Assembly (NCBI GenBank): GCA_938008865.1
Contig: CALLJA010000313.1
Span: 1-10,239, forward strand
Origin: an uncultured Anaerolineales bacterium
Lineage (GTDB): Bacteria > Chloroflexota > Anaerolineae > Anaerolineales > Villigracilaceae
DNA length: 10,239 nt
Direction: 5' to 3'
Each line of letters opens with the position of its first letter. Within the stretch, counting starts at the first letter, position 1. The notes below the pieces were generated by a model. It was given only the letters and a program-made list of their open reading frames with translations, ran no database searches and had not been told where the DNA came from. Below, one piece after another: positions 1-5,726 of the stretch. The position numbers and the translations under genes are program-made.

Positions 1-40
1 CCCCAAAGGGGACGCTGTTCGAATCCCGCCCTCTCCGCCA
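1..40 (+). tRNA. 3' end of a tRNA, probably tRNA-Ser (partial; 5' part outside window)
   Basis: The first 40 bases read as the 3' end of a tRNA. A CCCC-AAA-GGGG hairpin (1-11) fits the long variable arm of a class II tRNA. GTTCGAATC (17-25) is a consensus T-loop with its closing pair, and CCTCTCC plus discriminator G and encoded CCA (38-40) forms the acceptor end. A G discriminator with this acceptor strand is typical of bacterial tRNA-Ser. The anticodon lies outside the window, so the isotype is inferred. The T-stem is odd: the bases before the loop (CGCTG or GCTG) do not pair properly with CCCGC after it. The GGACGC before the loop also resembles the 3' end of tmRNA, so a tmRNA end or a degenerate tRNA copy are alternatives. 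Confidence 0.6.
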
Positions 41-63
41 GCAAGGCTACACAGGGCATAAAG

Positions 64-105
64 ACCGCGGAGTTTGTGAAGATGTTTTTCTGTGAACTCT
101 GTGGT
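64..105. repeat. Imperfect inverted repeat (possible RNA hairpin) downstream of the tRNA
   Basis: ACCGCGGAGTT (64-74) and AACTCTGTGGT (95-105) can pair over all 11 positions as RNA, counting two G-U wobbles. The 20 bases between can add a few further wobble pairs. There is no clean T-run after it, so it is a poor intrinsic terminator. The motif style (ACC-C-GAGTT facing AACTC-G-GGT) suggests a dispersed intergenic repeat, but only one copy is seen here. No gene is recognised between 41 and 224. Confidence 0.35.
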
Positions 106-182
106 GAAAGTGGCGTGACCCCGCCAATAGCAGAGAGCCGTTTTAATAGGATGCTATTCAAAAAATTCCCCTATGGCCGTTG

Positions 183-188
183 TATAAT
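183..188 (+). promoter_or_regulatory. Putative -10 box of the M48 peptidase gene
   Basis: A perfect TATAAT lies 36 bases upstream of the ATG at 225, in an AT-richer pocket of otherwise GC-rich DNA. It would give a 5' leader of about 30 bases containing the AGGGAG ribosome binding site. No good TTGACA-like -35 box sits at 16-18 bases; the AT-rich stretch around 155-166 is the nearest candidate. Confidence 0.45.
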
Positions 189-224
189 TCAAGCCACAAA
201 ACTCTTGCAAACAGGGAGACTCAC

Positions 225-1715
225 ATGGACGCAAAAACTCGTTGGTCTTTGATCGGGAGGGGTATCATTGCGTTGCTGCTCACGGTCGGATTCTATGGAT
301 TGGCATTAGGGATCGCCTTCGGACTGCTGTACCTGATCTACGTCGAATTCTTCGTGGTCGGCACGGTCAACCTGCGCCTGACGGTCTTTGCGCTGGTCGG
401 CGCGGGCGTCATCTTGTGGGCCATCTTTCCGCGCATTGACCATTTTGACGCACCCGGGCCGCGCATCACCCGCAAGAAATATCCCGCCCTGTTCGAGCAG
501 ATCGATTCCGTGGCCAGCCTGACGGGACAGTCCAAGCCGCGCGATGTGTACCTGGTCCACGACGTGAACGCTTTCGTCACCGAGCGCGGAGGGCTGATGG
601 GGCTTGGCAGCCGCCGCGTCATGGGCATTGGCCTGCCCCTGCTTTACCTGGTCAGCGTGGACGAGCTGCGCGCAATCCTGGCACACGAGTTCGGCCACTT
701 CCACGGCGGAGACACCCTGCTCGGTCCGTGGATCTACAAGACCCGCAACGCCATCATCCGTACCGTGGTCAGCCTGGGAAAGTCGGTGTTGCGCGTACCC
801 TTCGAGCTGTACTCCAACCTGTTCCTGCGGGTGACCAACAGTGTCTCGCGCCAGCAGGAATTCTCGGCCGACCGTCTGGCCGCGCGGACGGTCGGTGCGC
901 AAATTACCATCCAGGGCTTGCAAAAGGTCCACAGCTACGGCCCGGCCTTCCAGGCCTACTTCCAGCAGGAATTTACGCCCGTGCTCAATGGCGGCTACCT
1001 GCCGCCCATGATCCAGGGCTTCGAGCGTTTTCTGCGCTCGTCGCGGATCGCGAGCCTCGTCGCCCGCAGCGAACAGGAACAGATGCGGGTGGATCAAACC
1101 AATCCGTACGACACCCACCCCTCGCTGAAGCAGCGGGTGGAAGCCTTGAAGGACCTGCCGCCCGGCAGTCCGCACGACGCCCGTCCCGCCTCTGTCCTGC
1201 TGCCTGATCTGCCCGACCTCGAGACGTCGCTGCTCCAGACCATCCTTGCCAAACCTGAAACGCTCCCAACGCTCAAGGAGATCGCCTGGGACGAGGTGCT
1301 CGAAAAGGTGTACCTGCCCGCCTGGACGAAATCCGTAGCGACCTATGCGGGCATCCTCAAAGACCTGACACCGTCCCAAATCCCCCAGGCCGCCCGCGAG
1401 GTGGAGCGTTGGTTTACGCTGGTGGCGCGGGCGGGAAAACTCCTGCCGCCGGGCATCACGGTTCAACAGGTGACGCGCGACAACCAGATCCAGATCGTGA
1501 ACAATGCGGTCGGCGTGGGCCTGATCGTGACATTGCAGGAACGGGGCTGGCAGGCCGTCAACACGCCCGGCGAGAATATCCTGCTCCGCAAGGATGGGCG
1601 CCACTTCGAGCCGTTCTCCATTTTCTATCGGCTCGCGCGGACCGAACTCTCAGCCGACGAGTGGAAACGTCACTGCGAAGAGTTTGGGATCAGCGAAGTT
1701 CCGCTCGGCAAATAG
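225..1715 (+). CDS. Membrane-anchored M48 family zinc metallopeptidase (HtpX/Ste24-like)
   Basis: This is a 496-residue integral-membrane zinc peptidase of the M48 family, whose members act in membrane protein quality control or CAAX-type processing. Visible features are two N-terminal hydrophobic segments (about residues 10-46 and 52-69), the zinc motif HEFGH at 154-158 with catalytic Glu155, and a downstream QQEFSADRLAAR segment whose Glu212 fits the third zinc ligand. The conserved THP signature (297-299, THPSLKQRVEAL) follows. The last 190 or so residues form an extension not found in the roughly 290-residue HtpX proteins; I do not recognise it. I chose ATG at 225 because AGGGAG (213-218) lies six bases upstream; an in-frame TTG at 180 overlaps the promoter box and has no ribosome site. 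The gene is monocistronic and ends at a strong hairpin. The substrate is unknown. Confidence 0.88.
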   Translation: MDAKTRWSLIGRGIIALLLTVGFYGLALGIAFGLLYLIYVEFFVVGTVNLRLTVFALVGAGVILWAIFPRIDHFDAPGPRITRKKYPALFEQIDSVASLTGQSKPRDVYLVHDVNAFVTERGGLMGLGSRRVMGIGLPLLYLVSVDELRAILAHEFGHFHGGDTLLGPWIYKTRNAIIRTVVSLGKSVLRVPFELYSNLFLRVTNSVSRQQEFSADRLAARTVGAQITIQGLQKVHSYGPAFQAYFQQEFTPVLNGGYLPPMIQGFERFLRSSRIASLVARSEQEQMRVDQTNPYDTHPSLKQRVEALKDLPPGSPHDARPASVLLPDLPDLETSLLQTILAKPETLPTLKEIAWDEVLEKVYLPAWTKSVATYAGILKDLTPSQIPQAAREVERWFTLVARAGKLLPPGITVQQVTRDNQIQIVNNAVGVGLIVTLQERGWQAVNTPGENILLRKDGRHFEPFSIFYRLARTELSADEWKRHCEEFGISEVPLGK

Positions 1716-1723
1716 CCCAAACA

Positions 1724-1763
1724 AAAACGTCCCCGCTCCAACACTTCGGAGCGGGGACGTTTT
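1724..1763. terminator. Bidirectional intrinsic terminator between the M48 gene and the act operon
   Basis: A perfect 16-bp stem (1724-1739 with 1748-1763) closes an 8-base loop. The stem has a GC-rich core and ends in AAAA on the left and TTTT on the right, so each strand shows the hairpin followed by a T-run. It lies 8 bases after the M48 stop and 14 bases after the end of the operon on the opposite strand. It can therefore stop both convergent transcripts. Confidence 0.9.
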
Positions 1764-1777
1764 GATTCAGGCGCAGG

Positions 1778-2485
1778 TCAGGGTACGGGCGTGGGAGCGG
1801 GTTCAGCGGCCACAGGCTCGCCGACGGGCTCGCCCGCGTATACCAGCGGTCCCTTCTCGGGGACGTCGGCAGGGCGGCCCAGCGGCATGAGCGGGCGGCC
1901 GATGGTGGACTGTCCATTCGGGGCATAGAGCATCTGGTACAGCAGGGATTTCTCCCAGTTGCCGCCGCCCAGGATGTCGGTGCCCTTGGCCTCGCCGTTG
2001 GCGCGGTTGGACCCCGCGAGGATACCCGCGTAGGAACTCAGGTCCATGTTCTTGACGGCCACTTTCAGGTCAGACTGGTGGCAGGAGGCACAAGCCAGGG
2101 AGCCCGGGTACCACAGGCTCGACTCAAGGAAGAGCGGTTGGACATCCTTCTTGAAGCTGCCCTCACAGGGAACGCCCTTGACGTCGGTGAAACTGAACTT
2201 GTCGTTCTCGGGGTAGCCTGCCGAGACCCAGGCACCGATCAGGTCCACAGCCGCGACCTGGCATTTGTTGAAGGCCGTCTGGGCGCGGGTGCGGTCGGGC
2301 GCGGGCAGGGTGGCGGGGATTAGCGTCGGGACGGGCGTGCGGTACACGTAGGCCTGGCCGCGGGTGCAGTTGAGTGTGAACCCGCACGAAGACACGTAGG
2401 CAAAACTGATGAAGCTCACCAACACCACCACAAACAGCACGACCGTGGTGTAGATGAACTTGCGGACATCGTTGTTTTCAGACAT
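1778..2485 (-). CDS. Membrane-anchored monoheme cytochrome c, last gene of the ACIII operon
   Basis: This 235-residue exported protein probably passes electrons from or alongside ActE. An N-terminal hydrophobic segment (about 10-33) is followed by VSSC, which fits a lipobox with Cys34 as the lipidated residue; an uncleaved anchor is the alternative. One haem site, CASCH, lies at 132-136. After it come NMDLSSYAGILAGS and SLLYQMLYAPNG, with RPLMPLG near Met200 as a plausible axial ligand. This arrangement resembles the PSCyt1-type cytochrome domain. The protein also has Cys40, Cys75 and Cys107 and a Pro/Ala/Glu-rich tail after residue 215. ATG at 2485 follows GGGGAGGAG in the 16-base gap after actE. 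It occupies the place after actE where actF is found in several other act operons, but it is not an NrfD-like protein. Its exact role is unknown. Confidence 0.8.
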   Translation of the reverse strand: MSENNDVRKFIYTTVVLFVVVLVSFISFAYVSSCGFTLNCTRGQAYVYRTPVPTLIPATLPAPDRTRAQTAFNKCQVAAVDLIGAWVSAGYPENDKFSFTDVKGVPCEGSFKKDVQPLFLESSLWYPGSLACASCHQSDLKVAVKNMDLSSYAGILAGSNRANGEAKGTDILGGGNWEKSLLYQMLYAPNGQSTIGRPLMPLGRPADVPEKGPLVYAGEPVGEPVAAEPAPTPVP

Positions 2486-2501
2486 CGGTTCGACTCCTCC
2501 C

Positions 2502-3011
2502 CTACTTTACAGCGGCCAGCGTGCGGATGAAGTTGACCAGGTCCCAGCGGTCGCGCAGGGTCAGGTTCTCGTTCATGGGCGGCATACGCCCCAGCACGCC
2601 GTTCGAGATGGTCAGGAACAGCGATCCGTCGCTCTTGGACTGGGTCACATCCAACGTCAGGTTGGCGGGCTTGTTGACGATGTGAGCGGCGATGGTGCCA
2701 TCACCCATGCCAGCCACGCCGTGGCACATCTGACAGTGAACGGCAAAGAGTTGCGCCCCGCGCGCGACAGATACCTCGTCGGCGGGGACGGGGTTCTCGG
2801 GCGCGCCCATGTTGGGGATCGAGAGCGGACCCTCGACGGGAATCGAACGGGCGGGCACCGCGAGGGGATTTTCCATCGGGCGGTAGGCGGGCTGGATCTC
2901 CATGAAAGTGACCCAGTCGATCTTAATCACATCAAAGGTGAAGAGCGACAGCACAGAAAAAGCCACGCCTAGAACAGCAAAAACACCGAGTAGTTGCTTG
3001 AACAGTCTCAT
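2502..3011 (-). CDS. actE: ACIII subunit ActE, monoheme cytochrome c
   Basis: This 169-residue monoheme cytochrome c is a periplasm-facing subunit of Alternative Complex III, taking part in electron exit from the complex. An N-terminal hydrophobic segment (about 7-28) serves as signal or anchor. The segment PAYRPMENPLAVPARSIPVE (41-60) matches the family's conserved linker, with a proline-rich region before the haem domain. The haem motif is CQMCH at 93-97, and Met143 in GRMPPM is the likely distal ligand. No cysteine occurs before residue 93, so the N-terminal lipidation reported for some ActE proteins cannot occur here. The ATG overlaps the actD stop (ATGA, 3008-3011) and has no strong ribosome site, so translation is probably coupled to actD. 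Confidence 0.9.
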   Translation of the reverse strand: MRLFKQLLGVFAVLGVAFSVLSLFTFDVIKIDWVTFMEIQPAYRPMENPLAVPARSIPVEGPLSIPNMGAPENPVPADEVSVARGAQLFAVHCQMCHGVAGMGDGTIAAHIVNKPANLTLDVTQSKSDGSLFLTISNGVLGRMPPMNENLTLRDRWDLVNFIRTLAAVK

Positions 3012-3532
3012 AAGGGTTGCGCCTCCGCGGCCTCGACCTTTTCGGCCCCCAGGGCGGTCATGGCCTTGGTGATTTTTTCAGAGTTCTCCTGCGGACAGGA
3101 AAAGAACACGCCGATCTTGCCGTCGCTGATCTCGGGCACATAGTGCATCGGGCGGTAGGACGGGAAGTAACTGTCGAGGAACACGCCCAGAAAGGTGGAC
3201 AGAAGCAAACCCAACATGGTCATCTCGAACAGGATGACCACGCTCGGTGGGCCGGGGATGAAAGCCTGGCGGCCCACCTGGATGGGATATTGGATGGGCG
3301 TGGCAAAAGCCAGAAACGCGCCGATGGCAAGGCCCGCCAGCGCGCCGCCCAGGGCCAGCCTCGGGACATTGGTCCACTGGCGGGGACGGCCAAGCATGGC
3401 TTCGGTCACAGGCACGCCCGAGATGACGTTCATCTGGTCATCGGGGACGCCCAGGCTGCGGAGCTGCTCGATCGCATCGGCGGCAGGCTCGAGGTCGGGA
3501 AAAACGGCCAGGAGGGATACGTTGGTTGTCAT
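3008..3532 (-). CDS. actD: ACIII membrane subunit ActD (DUF3341 family)
   Basis: This 174-residue protein has a soluble N-terminal part (1-55), two transmembrane helices (about 57-80 and 97-120) and a soluble C-terminal part. This is the layout of ActD, the small membrane subunit that packs against ActC in Alternative Complex III. It binds no cofactor; the only cysteine is Cys146 in FFSCP. The opening (LLAVFPDLEPAADAIEQL) and the SYFPSYRPMHYVPE stretch after the second helix fit the DUF3341 family. I placed the start at ATG 3532, 10 bases after the actC stop, because GGAGGA (3538-3543) precedes it and overlaps that stop codon. An upstream in-frame start at 3583 would lie inside actC. It overlaps actE by four bases. 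Confidence 0.9.
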   Translation of the reverse strand: MTTNVSLLAVFPDLEPAADAIEQLRSLGVPDDQMNVISGVPVTEAMLGRPRQWTNVPRLALGGALAGLAIGAFLAFATPIQYPIQVGRQAFIPGPPSVVILFEMTMLGLLLSTFLGVFLDSYFPSYRPMHYVPEISDGKIGVFFSCPQENSEKITKAMTALGAEKVEAAEAQPL

Positions 3533-3542
3533 GTCGGTCCTC

Positions 3543-4976
3543 CTATTCCAATTCGCTGACCGTAACAACGGTCTCGCGGCCATAGGTCTTGAGCGAATGG
3601 GCCATCTGGCCCTCCTGCACCTCCCAGACCGGGATGAGCGGAATCAGGCGCGAAGCGCCCATATACAATAGAATGAAGAAGGCCACTGTACCAATACCCA
3701 GGTAGATCTCGACGCCAGGCGTGTACATGCGCCAGGTGAAGGGCATGCGGTTGATGGTCAGCGAAATGGGGATGATGATGTAACGTTCAAACCACATGCC
3801 GACGTTGATCAGCAGGCCGACCGTGAACAGCAGCCAGGGGTTGGAGCGCCATTTCTTGTTCCACAGCGTAACCCACGGAATGGCCACGTTGAAGACCAGC
3901 ATGGCGAACCACATCCAACCGAGCGGGCCCGCTTCGTGGAAGTGCAGCAACTGCTGGGTCCACTTGTCGCCGCCGTACCACTGCACCATGTAATCGTTGA
4001 AGAAGAAGTAGGCCCAGGCCATCGAGACCAGTAACATGAGCATGCCCAGTCCTTCGAAGTGCTCGCCGCGGATGAAGTACTTCATGTGCTTCATGCGGCT
4101 CTGGATGACCGCCAGCACCATGGCAACCGCACCCATGCCCGAGTGCAGCGCGCCGACGATGAAGTAGGGGCCGAAGATGGTGGAGCTCCAGCCCGGGCGG
4201 GTGGCGGCGGCAAAGTCCCATGACACGATGGTGTGGACGGAGAACATGACCGGGATGATCGCCCACGCAAAGATGTTCATCGCGTTGCGCAGATGCGTCC
4301 ACTCGCCTTCGGTGCCGCGGAAGCCCAGCGCCAGCACGCGGTAGAAGGTCTTCTGCCAGGTGCCGTCGGGCGTGCGGTCGCGCGCCATCGCCAGGTCGGG
4401 GATGAGCGGCAGGAACAGGTACATGGTGGACGAAAGCAGGTAGGTGGTGATGGCCAGCAGGTCCCACGAGAGCGGCGAGTGGAAGTTCGGCCACAGTCCG
4501 CGCTGGTTGGGGATGGGCATCAGCCAGTACGAGAGCCAGACGCGGCCCATGTGCATGAAGATGCTGAAGCCAGCCTGGACCAGGCCGAAGGTGGTCATCA
4601 ATTCGGCAGCGCGGGTGAACGGGCGGCGGAACTCGGCCTTGAACACGCGCAGGATGGCGGAGATGAAGGTGCCTGCGTGGCTGATTCCGATCCAGAACAC
4701 GGTGTTGACCAGGAAGATGCCCCAGTACGACGGGCGGTTGACGCCCGCTACGCCCAGGCCGTTGGCGATCATGTAGCCCCAGGCCCCGAACAGGAAGACC
4801 GCCACGATCACGCTCAGGACGCCGAAGACCACCCAGAACTTCCACGAGGTGGCGCGCATCGACTCCATGACCATGTCGTTCATCTGCCCGCGCGGGAGCG
4901 GGTCGAGCATCAGGTGCTTTTCGCGCAGGTGCGCAGCGTGGTCGTGCGCGTGGTCGTTATGTTTTTCAGAAGCCAT
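3543..4976 (-). CDS. actC: ACIII quinol-binding membrane subunit ActC (NrfD/PsrC family)
   Basis: This 477-residue polytopic protein has about ten transmembrane helices and belongs to the NrfD/PsrC superfamily. In Alternative Complex III, ActC carries the quinol oxidation site and part of the proton pathway. Conserved polar residues stand in membrane segments: SHAGTF around His100, MHMGRVW with His142 and Arg145, SPLSWD with Asp172, and SVHTIVSWDFA with His248 and Asp254. These fit the family's quinone site and proton route, though exact equivalence needs an alignment. The first 21 residues are histidine-rich (His6, 9, 11, 13, 16 and 21) and polar. ATG at 4976 lies two bases after the actB2 stop, and its GGGAGG site (4982-4988) is inside the end of actB2, indicating coupled translation. 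It is the only NrfD-like gene in the window. Confidence 0.95.
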   Translation of the reverse strand: MASEKHNDHAHDHAAHLREKHLMLDPLPRGQMNDMVMESMRATSWKFWVVFGVLSVIVAVFLFGAWGYMIANGLGVAGVNRPSYWGIFLVNTVFWIGISHAGTFISAILRVFKAEFRRPFTRAAELMTTFGLVQAGFSIFMHMGRVWLSYWLMPIPNQRGLWPNFHSPLSWDLLAITTYLLSSTMYLFLPLIPDLAMARDRTPDGTWQKTFYRVLALGFRGTEGEWTHLRNAMNIFAWAIIPVMFSVHTIVSWDFAAATRPGWSSTIFGPYFIVGALHSGMGAVAMVLAVIQSRMKHMKYFIRGEHFEGLGMLMLLVSMAWAYFFFNDYMVQWYGGDKWTQQLLHFHEAGPLGWMWFAMLVFNVAIPWVTLWNKKWRSNPWLLFTVGLLINVGMWFERYIIIPISLTINRMPFTWRMYTPGVEIYLGIGTVAFFILLYMGASRLIPLIPVWEVQEGQMAHSLKTYGRETVVTVSELE

Positions 4977-4978
4977 GG

Positions 4979-5722
4979 CTAGCCTCCCTTGAGATAGGTC
5001 ACGGCAGGCAGGGTGCCGAGTTCTTCGAGCATGTGAAAGCCGCGCGCGCCGCCCGCCAGTTTGCTGACAGCACTCTCGGGATCGTCGATACGGCCAAAGA
5101 CGATGGCATCGGCAGGGCAGGCCTGGGCGCAGGCGGTGGTGAACTCACCGTCGGCCACTTCACGGCCCTCGGCCTTGGCTTGATCCTGCGCCCGATGAAT
5201 GCGCTGGATGCAGAAGGTACACTTCTCCATTACACCGCGGCGGCGGACGGTCACATCTGGGTTGAGTTGGTTGGGCAGCGGCTCGGGGCGCTCATAATCG
5301 CGCCAGTTGAACGAGCGCACCTGGTAGGGGCAGTTGTTCGCGCAGTAGCGCGTGCCCACGCATCGGTTGTAGACTTGCAGGTTGAGCGCTTCGGCCTGGC
5401 TGTGCACCGTGGCAAAGGCGGGGCAGACCGGCTCACAGGGGGCGTGTCCGCATTGCTGGCATAGCACGGGCTGGTAGGGCGTCATCTTGATCTCGGGAAA
5501 CTCGCCTTCCCAGAAGCGCTCAGTGCGGATCCAGTGCATCGAACGGCCATAGCCTGAGTCCGCTTCGCCCACAAAGGGGATGTTGTTCTCCATCGCGCAG
5601 GCGGCCACACAGGCCTGACAGCCCGTGCAGATGTCCATGTCGATGGCCATGCCCCACTTGCCCTGCTGTTCGCCCTCGGCCCAGTTTGCGCTGTATTCAG
5701 GAATCTTCAATTCAATTGTCAT
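4979..5722 (-). CDS. actB2: ACIII iron-sulfur subunit, C-terminal half of a split ActB
   Basis: This 247-residue ferredoxin-like subunit carries electrons from the ActC quinol site to the haem subunits. Its 15 cysteines form four groups: Cys32/35/38/42, Cys88/91/96/100, Cys121/127/131 and Cys168/171/198/202. In the third group CVGTRYC has Thr124 where a fourth cysteine would be. That predicts three [4Fe-4S] clusters and one [3Fe-4S] cluster, the set known for ActB. In well-studied ACIII complexes this domain is fused to the molybdopterin-like domain in one ActB chain; here it is a separate gene. It has no signal peptide, so it probably crosses the membrane attached to Tat-exported ActB1. I chose ATG 5722, four bases after the actB1 stop, with GAGGAG about ten bases upstream; a longer start at 5833 lies inside actB1. 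PsrB-like proteins are the nearest alternative, excluded by context. Confidence 0.92.
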   Translation of the reverse strand: MTIELKIPEYSANWAEGEQQGKWGMAIDMDICTGCQACVAACAMENNIPFVGEADSGYGRSMHWIRTERFWEGEFPEIKMTPYQPVLCQQCGHAPCEPVCPAFATVHSQAEALNLQVYNRCVGTRYCANNCPYQVRSFNWRDYERPEPLPNQLNPDVTVRRRGVMEKCTFCIQRIHRAQDQAKAEGREVADGEFTTACAQACPADAIVFGRIDDPESAVSKLAGGARGFHMLEELGTLPAVTYLKGG

Positions 5723-5726
5723 AGGA

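Noticed and set aside
306..1604. 432-codon open frame on the - strand opposite the M48 peptidase gene
   Set aside because: The + strand frame has HEFGH, a promoter, a ribosome site and a terminator. The antisense product is a low-complexity Arg/Gln/His/Asp-rich shadow.
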